A stretch of 64,000 bases of DNA from Mesorhizobium sp. M9A.F.Ca.ET.002.03.1.2 (GTDB taxonomy: Bacteria; Pseudomonadota; Alphaproteobacteria; Rhizobiales; Rhizobiaceae): contig NZ_CP034443.1 of assembly GCF_003952365.1 (NCBI RefSeq), forward strand, positions 4,085,001 through 4,149,000, given 5' to 3'. This document shows positions 1 through 9,453 of the stretch, in pieces. The notes under the pieces are model-generated. The model was not told the origin of the DNA. It saw only the letters and a list, made by a program, of their open reading frames with translations, and did no database searches. The position numbers were made by a program, and so were the translations under genes. Within the stretch, counting starts at the first letter, position 1, and every line of letters begins with the position of its first letter.

Positions 1-132
1 CCGGATGGCAGCCTCTGGTCGTGGGCCGAAATTCGAAATGAGATACTGCGGCTACTCAGGCTGGCTTGTGCCTGCGCGTTTCGCTGGTTACGTTGCCGGA
101 GGCAGGGCCAACGCCGGGAGAAGCATCCGTGA
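1..132 (+). CDS. Possible 3' end of an upstream gene (partial, unidentified)
   Basis: Frame 1 is open from the first base of the window to a TGA at 130-132. That stop overlaps the GTG start of the LysE-type gene in a GTGA arrangement, which would fit translational coupling. The 43 visible residues are rich in Arg, Leu, Trp and Cys and match no family I recognise, so this may equally be non-coding sequence. The upstream sequence is needed to decide. Confidence 0.25.
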   Translation, partial: PDGSLWSWAEIRNEILRLLRLACACAFRWLRCRRQGQRREKHP

Positions 133-740
133 GCATCGAATTCCTGTTGACGTCACTGATTGTCGTGGCTTCGCCCGGCACCGGCGTTCTCTATACGCTG
201 AGCGCCGGCCTGTCGCGCGGCGCGCGCGCCAGCATCATCGCTGCTTTCGGCTGTACGCTCGGCATCATCCCGCATATGGCGGCCGCCATCACCGGCCTGG
301 CAGCGCTGCTGCACACCAGTGCTGTCGCCTTCGAGACGCTGAAATATCTGGGTGTCGCCTACCTGCTCTACATGGCCTGGAACACGCTGAAGGAGGGCGG
401 CGGTTTGAGCGTCGCGCAGGATATCGCGCCGCGCTCGGCCGGCAAGATGATCGCCTCGGGCGTCCTCATCAACATCCTCAACCCAAAACTGTCGATCTTC
501 TTCTTCGCCTTCCTGCCGCAATTCGTCAGCACCACCGAACCGCATGCGCTGTCGAAGATGCTGGAGCTCAGCACCGTCTTCATGCTTTTGACCTTCATCG
601 TCTTCGTCGGCTACGGCATCTTCGCCGCTTCGATCCGCAGCCATGTCGTGTCGCGGCCGATGGTGCTGACGTGGATGCGGCGCACCTTCGCCGGCGCCTT
701 CGTCGCGCTCGGCGCCAAGCTGGCGCTGGCGGAGCGGTAG
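129..740 (+). CDS. LysE/RhtB family amino-acid exporter
   Basis: Inner-membrane exporter of the LysE/RhtB family, whose members export amino acids or related small molecules; the substrate cannot be read from sequence. The 203 residues match the usual family length. The family signature SPGTGVLYTLSAGLSRG is near residues 15-31 and the conserved NPK followed by a phenylalanine-rich segment is at about 118-130. Five to six hydrophobic helices are visible. I chose the GTG at 129 because GGGAGAAG lies just upstream and the signature then starts at the proper place; a longer in-frame reading adds unlikely residues. It converges on the SnoaL-like gene with 12 bp between the stop codons. Confidence 0.85.
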   Translation: MSIEFLLTSLIVVASPGTGVLYTLSAGLSRGARASIIAAFGCTLGIIPHMAAAITGLAALLHTSAVAFETLKYLGVAYLLYMAWNTLKEGGGLSVAQDIAPRSAGKMIASGVLINILNPKLSIFFFAFLPQFVSTTEPHALSKMLELSTVFMLLTFIVFVGYGIFAASIRSHVVSRPMVLTWMRRTFAGAFVALGAKLALAER

Positions 741-752
741 CGCCAGCCGGCG

Positions 753-1139
753 CTACCCCTTGACGTAGCCCATCGCCTCGACGATCCGGCCGTCGGCGAC
801 GCGCATCAGATTGACGCCGCGCAGCGAGTTGCCGTCGGCCATGAAATAGCGCCAGCGGATCGTCGCCCGCTCGCCGGCGACGAAGGTTTCCTCGACATCG
901 AAGCGCGTGCCCGGTTGGGTGGCGATTGCCGACCATAGCGCGACGCATGCTTCCTTGCCCGCATGGCGCGCGCCATCCGGCGCCGGCACGGTGTTTTCGA
1001 TCACGCAGTCCTCGCCCACCAGTTCGGCAAGCGCCGCAGGATCGTGGCGCTGGAACACGTCGTTGTAGCGCCGCATGATCTCGGCCGTCTGCTGGGACAG
1101 GTCGTTCGCGGCCCGGTCCATGACAAGCTCCTGTGTCAT
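753..1139 (-). CDS. SnoaL-like / NTF2-fold protein
   Basis: Small single-domain protein of about 128 residues with the SnoaL/NTF2-like pattern: an N-terminal helix (MRRYNDVFQRHDPAALAEL), a VGEDCVIENTVP strand, and a C-terminal half ending RVADGRIVEAMGYVKG. Members are hydrolases, isomerases or binding proteins, and the substrate here is unknown. Two nearby Met codons are possible. The one at 1139 is preferred because AGGAG lies 7 nt upstream, while the one at 1145 sits directly on that ribosome site. It follows the OsmC gene on the same strand with only about 16 bp between them, so the two are probably one operon. Confidence 0.75.
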   Translation of the reverse strand: MTQELVMDRAANDLSQQTAEIMRRYNDVFQRHDPAALAELVGEDCVIENTVPAPDGARHAGKEACVALWSAIATQPGTRFDVEETFVAGERATIRWRYFMADGNSLRGVNLMRVADGRIVEAMGYVKG

Positions 1140-1155
1140 CTCCATTCTCCTGGTT

Positions 1156-1602
1156 TTATTGACTTTTAGCGACCTCGACGAGCACGGCCTTGAGCGTGAT
1201 CTGAGGCACGCCGGCAAGCGCGCGCGAGACGAGGCAGCCTGCCTTGGCGGATCGCGCAAGACGCTCGAATTCGTCTTCCGCGAGATCCGCGACCTCTGCT
1301 TCTGTTTCAAGGTCGATGCGGGTGATCGTCGGTCCGGCCGTGCTGGTGCCGAGATGCACTTTGGCGACGGTGTGGATCCGTACGGGGACATGGCCGCCGC
1401 TGCCGAGTACGGCGCTCAGCGCCATCGAGAAGCAGCCGGCATGCGCCGCCGCGATCAGCTCTTCGGGGTTGGTGCCGGGGCCATTCTCGAAACGCGACGG
1501 AAAGGAATAGGCGCCTTCGAAGACGCCGCTGCCGAGCCGCAGCCGGCCCGAACCTTCTTTCAACGACCCCTGCCATTGGGCCTCTGCTTCACGGATGGTC
1601 AT
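1156..1602 (-). CDS. OsmC family peroxiredoxin
   Basis: OsmC/Ohr-superfamily thiol peroxidase of 148 residues, expected to reduce organic hydroperoxides in the cytoplasm. Both conserved cysteines are visible: Cys57 in AAHAGCFSMAL and Cys123 in AKAGCLVSRAL. The PGTNPEELIAAAHAGC block is typical of the OsmC branch. The start at 1602 is supported by GAGGAG 7 nt upstream; an upstream Met would add a charged stretch without a ribosome site. The gene is divergent from the TetR regulator at 1716, and the shared 113-bp region holds a double palindromic operator. Control by that regulator is inferred. Confidence 0.88.
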   Translation of the reverse strand: MTIREAEAQWQGSLKEGSGRLRLGSGVFEGAYSFPSRFENGPGTNPEELIAAAHAGCFSMALSAVLGSGGHVPVRIHTVAKVHLGTSTAGPTITRIDLETEAEVADLAEDEFERLARSAKAGCLVSRALAGVPQITLKAVLVEVAKSQ

Positions 1603-1631
1603 TCGTTTTCTCCTCGATAATACCACTGGCA

Positions 1632-1672
1632 TATGTAGACTGATCTACATATTATGTAGACCGATTGTCATA
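1632..1672. promoter_or_regulatory. Double palindromic operator between osmC-like and tetR genes
   Basis: At 1632-1651 the sequence TATGTAGACTGATCTACATA has perfect 8-bp inverted arms around a 4-bp centre. A second 20-bp site at 1653-1672 repeats TATGTAGACNGAT 21 bp further on, but its right arm is degenerate. Two sites on one face of the helix, between divergent genes one of which encodes a TetR repressor, is the classic layout for autoregulation plus control of the neighbour. Binding itself is inferred. Confidence 0.7.
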
Positions 1673-1715
1673 TTCGAGGCAAGGTCTATAATGCTCACTC
1701 CTGACAGAGGCTGAC

Positions 1716-2327
1716 ATGGCGAACGATACCCGCACCCGCATGCTCGAGGCGACGGCACTGCTGCTGAGGCAGCGCGGCTATCACGGCACCTCGCTCAACG
1801 ATATTTTGAGCGCCTCCGGTGCGCCGAGAGGATCGCTCTATTTTCATTTTCCGGGCGGCAAGGACCAATTGGTCGTCGAGGTGACGCGCGACAGCGTTGA
1901 AAAGGTCACGCAGTGGATGGGTGAGGCGCTCGCCGCCGAGCAGGACCCGGCGGTGGCCGTCCACCACATCTACCAGGCGGTCGCACGCATGCTGGAGGAC
2001 AACCAGTTCACGCTTGGCTGTCCGGTCGCGCCCGTGGTGCTGGACTCGCCGGCCGACATGCCGGAGCTGGCCGAATTATGCCGGTCGGCTTTCCAGCAAT
2101 GGGTAGGCCTGCTGCAGGCGGCCTTCGTCAGGGCAGGGGTGCCCGAGCGCCGCGCTCACGCTCTGGCGCTGCTTGTCGAATCATCGCTGGAAGGGCTGAT
2201 GGTGATCGCGCGCGCCACCCGCGACCGTGCCCCGGTGCTGGCGGTGGCCGATGAGGTCGCCGCGCTGGTGGAAGGTGCCTTGCCGGCCAAGATATCACCG
2301 TCTCGGCGGGCTGACGCCGCAGTCTGA
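1716..2327 (+). CDS. TetR/AcrR family transcriptional regulator
   Basis: 203-residue TetR repressor. The N-terminal helix-turn-helix runs roughly from residue 8 to 50 and contains the typical GYHGTSLNDILSASGAPRGSLYFHFPGGKDQLV block. The C-terminal part (CPVAPVVLDS, then a helix-rich region) resembles the LmrA/YxaF-like subgroup. It is divergently transcribed from the OsmC/SnoaL-like pair and is preceded by the paired palindromes at 1632-1672, so it probably represses itself and that pair. The ligand is unknown; for an OsmC neighbour, an organic peroxide or other electrophile is a reasonable guess only. Confidence 0.88.
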   Translation: MANDTRTRMLEATALLLRQRGYHGTSLNDILSASGAPRGSLYFHFPGGKDQLVVEVTRDSVEKVTQWMGEALAAEQDPAVAVHHIYQAVARMLEDNQFTLGCPVAPVVLDSPADMPELAELCRSAFQQWVGLLQAAFVRAGVPERRAHALALLVESSLEGLMVIARATRDRAPVLAVADEVAALVEGALPAKISPSRRADAAV

Positions 2328-2349
2328 GCAAGCCGCGAAATGCGCTACG

Positions 2350-2378
2350 AAAAAGGGCGGCATCGCTGCCGCCCTTTC
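2350..2378 (-). terminator. Rho-independent terminator of groESL
   Basis: A perfect 11-bp stem (AAAGGGCGGCA / TGCCGCCCTTT) with a 4-nt loop. Read on the minus strand it follows the groEL stop by about 25 bp and is followed by a T run. It lies between the convergent groEL and tetR genes. Confidence 0.85.
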
Positions 2379-2402
2379 CTCAAGCTTTGCGAGACGGATT
2401 TC

Positions 2403-4094
<1,692 letters not shown>

Positions 4095-4117
4095 TTAAGT
4101 GACGGTGAGGCCGGTAT

Positions 4118-4414
4118 TCAGCCGATGATGCCCATGATGTCGGATTCCTTCATGATCAGAAGGTCTTCGCCATTGAGCTTGACTTCGGTGCCCGACCACT
4201 TGCCGAACAGGATGCGGTCGCCGGCCTTGACGTCCAGCGGGACGAGCTTGCCGGCTTCGTCGCGAGCGCCGGAACCAACGGCGATGATCTCGCCTTCCTG
4301 CGGCTTTTCCTTCGCCGTATCCGGGATGATGATCCCGCCGGCGGTCTTGGATTCGGATTCAACCCGGCGTACGACCACGCGGTCATGAAGCGGGCGGAAC
4401 TTCGACTTTGCCAT
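4118..4414 (-). CDS. groES: 10-kDa co-chaperonin GroES
   Basis: 98-residue heptameric lid of the GroEL chamber. The mobile-loop region around [20 protein letters not shown], the [13 protein letters not shown] start and the C-terminal [13 protein letters not shown] are characteristic. It is the first gene of the groES-groEL operon; the CIRCE operator lies about 90 bp upstream of its start, so HrcA repression relieved by heat is expected. Confidence 0.99.
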   Translation of the reverse strand: MAKSKFRPLHDRVVVRRVESESKTAGGIIIPDTAKEKPQEGEIIAVGSGARDEAGKLVPLDVKAGDRILFGKWSGTEVKLNGEDLLIMKESDIMGIIG

Positions 4415-4503
4415 TTTTTATTCCTCGATGAGAATGGTGAGAACAGTTCCTCCGTCCGGCGGCGCCGGACAACCAGTAAAGCCCGGCGACGCCGGACTTG
4501 CGA

Positions 4504-4530
4504 TTAGCACTCACCAATGGCGAGTGCTAA
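4504..4530. promoter_or_regulatory. CIRCE element (HrcA operator) of groESL
   Basis: TTAGCACTC, then nine bases, then GAGTGCTAA: an exact match to the CIRCE consensus, with perfect 9-bp arms. It stands upstream of groES. Known role: binding site of the HrcA repressor, which is inactivated when unfolded proteins occupy GroEL. Confidence 0.97.
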
Positions 4531-4725
4531 CGTGGCGGTGAGATAAGCCGGCGGCTTGCGAGAGTCAAGGCGCGAGAGAGCCTAATTCAGCCGTGCCGCT
4601 CCGGGATGATGACGCTGCCGGCGCCGCGGCCACTCAACTACCAGAAGCGGGCGCTGTTTTGCCATGCCATAGGCCCGGTGGAGGTGATGCGAATGCTGTC
4701 GAACCGGCCCGGCCGATTTTCTAAA

Positions 4726-4744
4726 TATTTGACTATGTCAAATA
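4726..4744. promoter_or_regulatory. MarR-type palindrome upstream of the MarR-GNAT gene
   Basis: TATTTGAC, TAT, GTCAAATA: perfect 8-bp arms with a 3-bp centre, about 30 bp before the start codon of the MarR-GNAT gene. AT-rich palindromes of this form are typical MarR operators; autoregulation is inferred from position. Confidence 0.65.
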
Positions 4745-4776
4745 AATGGTTGACGCTGTGCGGGCAGGAGGATGCC

Positions 4777-5712
4777 ATGACGAGTCATCATCAACCCAGC
4801 AAGGAGCGGATCGATGCGGTGCGGGCCTTCAACCGCTTCTACACCCGCCAGATCGGCCTGCTCGACGAAGGATGGCTGAAAAGCGCCTTCTCGCTGACCG
4901 AGGCTCGGGTGCTCTACGAACTGGCGCATCGCGATGGCCTGACCGCTACTGACCTGGCGCGCGATCTCGGTCTCGATCCCGGCTACCTCAGCCGGCTGTT
5001 GAAGAAGTTCGAGGAGCGCGGTCTGGTCGAGCGCACAGCGACGGAAGCCGACGCGCGGCGCTCGTCGATCACGATGACGCCGGCGGGAAGAACGGCCTTC
5101 GCGCCGCTGAACCAGGGTTCCCACGATCAGGTCGCGGCCTTGCTCGGCCGGCTCCCCGCTCTGGACCAGGACAGGCTGGTCAAGGCCATGCTGACGGTGC
5201 AACGCCTGCTGGACGAGACTGCGGAGCCCAAGGTCCCCTACATGCTGCGGCCTTTGCAGGTCGGCGATATCGGCTGGATCATCCATCGCCAGGGCCTGCT
5301 CTACGCGCAGGAATATGGCTGGGACGAAACCTATGAGGCGCTGGTCGCCGAAATCCTCGGCGCCTTCGTCAAATCCTTCGATCCGAAATGGGAACGCAGC
5401 TGGATCGCCGAGCGGGAAGGGGAGGTCGTCGGCTCGGTCTTCGTCGTGCGCAAGTCGGATACGGTGGCGAAGCTGCGCCTGCTCTATGTCGAACCCTCGG
5501 CGCGCGGTCTCGGCATCGGCACGCGACTGGTCGAGGAGTGCATCGGCTTTGCCCGTGCGAAGGGATACAAGACGCTGACGCTGTGGACCAACGACATACT
5601 CACCTCAGCGCGCCGCATCTACGAGGCATCAAGCTTCAAGCTGGCCGACGAGGAACGCCACCACGCCTTCGGCGAGGATCTGGTCGGCCAGAACTGGAAC
5701 CTGGAGCTGTAG
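4777..5712 (+). CDS. MarR family regulator fused to a GNAT acetyltransferase
   Basis: 311-residue two-domain protein. Residues about 1-145 form a MarR winged helix (TEARVLYELAHRDGLTATDL and GYLSRLLKKFEERGLVERT). Residues about 155-311 form a GNAT N-acetyltransferase with the acetyl-CoA loop motif SARGLGIGTRLVEECIGFA, followed by a YEASSFKLADEERH end typical of the family. Such fusions occur across rhizobia; the acetyl acceptor is unknown. The start at 4777 follows AGGAGG by 5 nt, so a longer in-frame reading through the operator is discarded. It stands alone between groESL and the efflux genes, with its likely operator at 4726-4744. Confidence 0.9.
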   Translation: MTSHHQPSKERIDAVRAFNRFYTRQIGLLDEGWLKSAFSLTEARVLYELAHRDGLTATDLARDLGLDPGYLSRLLKKFEERGLVERTATEADARRSSITMTPAGRTAFAPLNQGSHDQVAALLGRLPALDQDRLVKAMLTVQRLLDETAEPKVPYMLRPLQVGDIGWIIHRQGLLYAQEYGWDETYEALVAEILGAFVKSFDPKWERSWIAEREGEVVGSVFVVRKSDTVAKLRLLYVEPSARGLGIGTRLVEECIGFARAKGYKTLTLWTNDILTSARRIYEASSFKLADEERHHAFGEDLVGQNWNLEL

Positions 5713-5773
5713 CGCTCTTCCTGCGGCTGCCATGCAACTTGCCGGCCTCTGGCACAATGCGGCGCCTTGAATG

Positions 5774-5787
5774 ATAAGCACGCTTAT
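5774..5787. promoter_or_regulatory. Palindrome in front of the marR-hlyD efflux operon
   Basis: ATAAGC, AC, GCTTAT: perfect 6-bp arms, only 5 bp before the ATG of the MarR gene and overlapping a TATAAT-like hexamer. It is a candidate site for autorepression of the efflux group by the MarR protein. Confidence 0.55.
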
Positions 5788-5792
5788 AATAT

Positions 5793-6281
5793 ATGTCGCT
5801 CATGGTCTCCGACGGCATCGACAGATTGGGCTTTTTGATCCACGACGTGCAGCGCTTGATGCGCAGGCGCTTCGAGGCGAAGGCCAGTGGGCTCGGCCTT
5901 TCCTCGGCGCAATGGCGGCTTATGGTCCGCGTCGCCAAGGAAGAAGGCATCACGCAAGCGCGGCTCGCCGAGCTTCTCGAGATCGAGCCGATCAGCGTGT
6001 CGCGCCTGGTCGACCGTATGGAGGAGGGCGGCTGGATCGAGCGCCGGTCCGACGCCGCCGACCGCCGCGTCCGCATGATCTTCCCGACGGTCAAGGCGAG
6101 CGAGGCCTACGCGGAGATCAAGAGCCTTGCTGGCGAAGTCTATGAAGAATCGCTGACCGGCGTGTCGTCGCAAGATCGCCGCGTCCTGATCAAGGCACTG
6201 GAGGCGATGGCCGAAAACCTGGCGGACGGCGAGACGCCGTCCTGCGAGAAAATCAAGGGTGCAGAAGGCGCAGCAGCATGA
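5793..6281 (+). CDS. MarR family transcriptional regulator of the efflux operon
   Basis: 162-residue MarR protein. The winged helix covers residues about 30-105: SSAQWRLMVRVAKEEGITQARLAELLEIEPISVSRLVDRMEEGGWIERR, then the wing with DAADRRVRM. It overlaps the following HlyD gene by 4 bp (ATGA) and so is translationally coupled to it. This marR-emrA-emrB-like order suggests local repression relieved by efflux substrates. A second Met at residue 4 could also be the start; I kept the first because the palindrome then sits directly upstream. Confidence 0.88.
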   Translation: MSLMVSDGIDRLGFLIHDVQRLMRRRFEAKASGLGLSSAQWRLMVRVAKEEGITQARLAELLEIEPISVSRLVDRMEEGGWIERRSDAADRRVRMIFPTVKASEAYAEIKSLAGEVYEESLTGVSSQDRRVLIKALEAMAENLADGETPSCEKIKGAEGAAA

Positions 6282-7456
6282 ACGCGGTAGCCAAGGTAGA
6301 TGAGAATGCGACCAAGCTGGAGATGGAAGCTCCCGTGCAGCCGGCGGCAGCTCCGGTGGCGGTCGCTCCGCAGGGTGCACCGGCTCCGCTGGCGCCGAAG
6401 AAGAAGCGCCGTGCCGGCCGATTCCTTTTGATGTTTGCGCTGCCTGCAGCGCTGATCGCCGGCGGCAGCTATGTCTGGGTGACCGGCGGCCGCTATCAGG
6501 AAACCGAGAACGCCAATCTGCAGCAGGCCAAGGTGTCGATCGCCGCCGATACGGCGGGTCGCATCGTTCATGTCGATATTTTCGATAACCAGTCCGTCAA
6601 GCAGGGCGACGTGCTGTTCGCTATCGATCCCGAGCCCTACCGGATCGCATTGGCCCAGGCCGACGCAGCGGTGGCCGGCGCGCGCCTCAATGTCGAGCAG
6701 CTGCGTGCCGCCTACAGCCAGGCGGTAGCGCAGGAGAAGTCCGACGCCAGCCAAGTCGGCTACGCGCAGTCGCAATACGACCGGGCTGCCGACCTTGCCC
6801 GCAAGGGCATCAATGCAAAGGCTTCGCTGGACGAGGCCAGGAACGATCTCGACAAGGCCAAGATGCAACTGGCCGTGGCCCAGCAGGGCATCCTCAGCGC
6901 CAAGTCGGCGCTTGGCGGCAATCCGGATATCGAGACCGACAAGCATCCGACCGTGATGGCGGCACTCGCCGCGCGCGACAAGACTGCCTACGATTTGGCG
7001 CGGACCACGGTCAGGGCGCCCGCCGACGGCATCATCAGCCAGGCTGCCTCGTTCAGGGTCGGCCAGTATGTCGGCTCCGGTACGCCGCTGTTTTCGTTGG
7101 TCGAGACCGGCGACACCTGGATCGATGCCAATTTCAAGGAAACCCAGCTCACCAATATGAAACCGGGGCAGAAGGCCGAAATCGTGGTCGACGCCTATCC
7201 GGGCAAGGCCTTCGAAGCCACGGTCAAGGCGATCGGCGCCGGCACGGGGGCCGAGTTCTCGCTGTTGCCCGCCCAGAATGCCACCGGCAACTGGGTCAAG
7301 GTCACCCAGCGCATTCCGGTGCGCCTGGAACTGGCCGACGCCGACGCCAGGATGGCGCTGCGCACCGGCATGAGCGCGACAGTCACGGTGGACACCGGCG
7401 TTTCTCGCGGGCTTCCGGGCATCTTCGGCCACGCCACGGCAGGTCAGGCGCAATAA
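6278..7456 (+). CDS. HlyD family efflux adaptor (EmrA-like)
   Basis: Periplasmic adaptor protein of 392 residues. After a proline/alanine-rich cytoplasmic stretch there is one membrane helix (FLLMFALPAALIAGGSYVWV, about residues 48-67), then the biotinyl-lipoyl-like half motifs, a coiled-coil hairpin rich in Ala, Gln and Asp (about 120-200), and the second lipoyl half TTVRAPADGIISQAASFRVGQ. It should link the MFS pump encoded downstream to an outer-membrane channel that is not encoded here. It starts inside the marR stop codon (ATGA). A 426-bp structured gap separates it from the pump gene, which is unusual for this operon type. Confidence 0.9.
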   Translation: MNAVAKVDENATKLEMEAPVQPAAAPVAVAPQGAPAPLAPKKKRRAGRFLLMFALPAALIAGGSYVWVTGGRYQETENANLQQAKVSIAADTAGRIVHVDIFDNQSVKQGDVLFAIDPEPYRIALAQADAAVAGARLNVEQLRAAYSQAVAQEKSDASQVGYAQSQYDRAADLARKGINAKASLDEARNDLDKAKMQLAVAQQGILSAKSALGGNPDIETDKHPTVMAALAARDKTAYDLARTTVRAPADGIISQAASFRVGQYVGSGTPLFSLVETGDTWIDANFKETQLTNMKPGQKAEIVVDAYPGKAFEATVKAIGAGTGAEFSLLPAQNATGNWVKVTQRIPVRLELADADARMALRTGMSATVTVDTGVSRGLPGIFGHATAGQAQ

Positions 7457-7882
7457 GACGTCGGACGTAGAATTCTCGCCTCACAGCGATAGGAAAAGCA
7501 CGAGAGGAGATGACAGGATTGGTCCGGTGGGACGTGCGGTGAGGGTTAGGGTTTGGACCGGGCTGCGTTGCGGCCTGACCGAAGCCTGAACAACGCGACG
7601 CAGCCCCTTCGGTCCTCAGGTTTCCGGGCGGCAGGTGTCCGTCCTATCGAGACGCTCGGTCGATGTAACCCCCACATCGATAGTCGCGTCCCACCGCGAT
7701 GAGGGTCTCTCCATACGGAAGGCCTCGCCGCCCGGAAGCCTTTCGCATCGGCCCGAAAATCGAATCGATTTTCGGAAAGCACGATGCGAAGGGTCAAGGT
7801 CTTAGAGCGCACTTTGTGCGTCCAAGTAGACGCATGTTGCTCTAATGTACACGTTTTTGTTACCTGCCGGAAGTTCCGCATC
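7457..7882. other. Structured intergenic region between efflux adaptor and pump
   Basis: 426 bp with no convincing gene. Several inverted repeats are present: GGGCTGCGT/ACGCAGCCC at 7560-7568 and 7598-7606; TTCCGGGCGGC/GCCGCCCGGAA at 7622-7632 and 7727-7737; and, nested inside the latter, TCGATGT/ACATCGA at 7660-7666 and 7674-7680. It is followed by the palindromic repeat at 7744-7788. It may be a mobile repeat, an attenuator or an untranslated RNA; the function is unknown. Confidence 0.5.
7744..7788. repeat. Palindromic intergenic repeat, family B, copy 1
   Basis: A CGCATC...GATGCG palindrome whose core is CCGAAAATCGAATCGATTTTCGG, here quoted by its arms CCGAAAATCGA and TCGATTTTCGG. It is followed by a tail with 'agagcgcactttgtgcgtcc'. 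A second copy with the same architecture and the shared 'tgtgcgtcc' tail lies at 28336-28427. Such repeats are common between genes in Mesorhizobium-like genomes. Confidence 0.65.
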
Positions 7883-9418
7883 ATGAGCACGCCAGAACCC
7901 TTTCGCGAAGTGCCGCATCGCGGCCTGATCACCGTTGCGCTCATGCTGGCGACGATCATGCAGGCGCTCGATACGACGATTGCCAACGTCGCGCTGCCGA
8001 CCATGACCGGCGATCTCGGCGCCTCCCCTGACAACATCAACTGGGTACTGACTTCCTACATCGTGGCCGCGGCCATCATGACGCCGGTCACCGGCTGGCT
8101 TGCCGACCGCCTTGGCCGCAAGGAACTGTTTCTGACGGCGGTGGTCGGCTTCACCGTCTTCTCGATGCTGTGCGGTCTGGCATGGAGCCTGGAGAGCATG
8201 GTGCTCTTCCGCCTCATGCAAGGCGTGTTCGGCGCGGCGATCGTGCCACTGTCGCAGACCTTCCTGCTCGACATCAACCCCAAGGAGCGCCACGGCCAGG
8301 CGATGGCTATCTGGGGCGCCGGCATCATGCTGGGACCGATCCTCGGCCCGACCCTGGGTGGCTGGTTGACCGAGAATTTCAACTGGCGCTGGGTCTTCTT
8401 CATCAACCTGCCGGTCGGCATCATCGCCTTCCTTGGCATGGCCGCATATCTTCCCAGCATTGCCAGGCGGGTGCGGAGCTTCGATTTTTTCGGCTTCGCC
8501 ATGATATCGCTCGGCGTCGGCGCGCTTCAGCTGATGCTCGATCGCGGCGGCGAGGTCGACTGGTTTTCCTCGGTCGAGATTTGGATCGAGCTTGGTCTTT
8601 CGATAACCGGCTTCTGGGTGTTCATCATTCACACGATGACGGCGGAGCACCCCTTCATCGACCCGAAGATCTTCCTCGACCGCAATTTCGTGACCGGGCT
8701 GGCATTCATCTTCGTCATGGGTGTGCTCATCCTCGCGAGCATGTCGCTGCTGCCGCCAATGCTCTCCACCATCTTCGGCTATCCGACCGTCACCATCGGT
8801 GTCGTCATGGGGCCGCGCGGTGTCGGCACGATGATTTCGATGCTCTTGGTCGGCCGCATCATGCACAGGGTCGATGCCAGAATCCTCGTCGTCATCGGCT
8901 TCCTGCTGACCGCGCAGTCGCTCCATACGATGTCCAGCTTCTCGCCGCAGATGGACGATTGGCTCATCATCAGTTCCGGCGTCATCCAGGGGCTGGGAAT
9001 GGGCATGGTGTTCGTGCCTCTGTCGACCGTGGCCTTCGCCACGCTCGACGCACGCTTCCGCACCGATGCCACGGCGCTGTTCAGCCTGGTGCGCAATCTC
9101 GGCTCGTCGATCGGTGTGTCGGTGGTGACGGTTCTGCTGGTCCGCAACACGCAGGTCAACCATGCCGAGCTCTCGGCCTACGTCAATCCGTTCAATCCCA
9201 ATATCTGGGCGGCCTCGCCAGCGGCGGCGGGCGGCGATCCAACGGCGCTTTCCCAGGTGGACAGGCTGGTGAATATCCAAGCAATGATGATCTCTTACGT
9301 CAATGACTTCAAGCTGCTGATGATGATGACGCTGCTTGCCGTCCCGTTTGTTTTCCTGCTGCGCAAGCCAAGGGCCGGCCCGTCCGCCGGGGGGGCAGCA
9401 GCCGCGCATATGGACTGA
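7883..9418 (+). CDS. MFS drug:H+ antiporter, DHA2 family (EmrB-like)
   Basis: 511-residue proton-driven multidrug exporter of the 14-helix DHA2 group. Motif C-type glycines (GAGIMLGPILGPTLGGWL, about residues 145-162), the WLADRLGRKELF loop-2/3 motif (about 73-84) and the early LDTTIANVALPTM signature are present. Its partner is the HlyD adaptor encoded upstream. I chose the ATG at 7883, which gives the usual EmrB N-terminus; a longer reading would translate the upstream repeat. The protein ends in a short Gly/Ala-rich tail. Confidence 0.92.
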   Translation: MSTPEPFREVPHRGLITVALMLATIMQALDTTIANVALPTMTGDLGASPDNINWVLTSYIVAAAIMTPVTGWLADRLGRKELFLTAVVGFTVFSMLCGLAWSLESMVLFRLMQGVFGAAIVPLSQTFLLDINPKERHGQAMAIWGAGIMLGPILGPTLGGWLTENFNWRWVFFINLPVGIIAFLGMAAYLPSIARRVRSFDFFGFAMISLGVGALQLMLDRGGEVDWFSSVEIWIELGLSITGFWVFIIHTMTAEHPFIDPKIFLDRNFVTGLAFIFVMGVLILASMSLLPPMLSTIFGYPTVTIGVVMGPRGVGTMISMLLVGRIMHRVDARILVVIGFLLTAQSLHTMSSFSPQMDDWLIISSGVIQGLGMGMVFVPLSTVAFATLDARFRTDATALFSLVRNLGSSIGVSVVTVLLVRNTQVNHAELSAYVNPFNPNIWAASPAAAGGDPTALSQVDRLVNIQAMMISYVNDFKLLMMMTLLAVPFVFLLRKPRAGPSAGGAAAAHMD

Positions 9419-9453
9419 CGGCTGCCGATTGGTCGACGTGCCAGTCATGCCTC

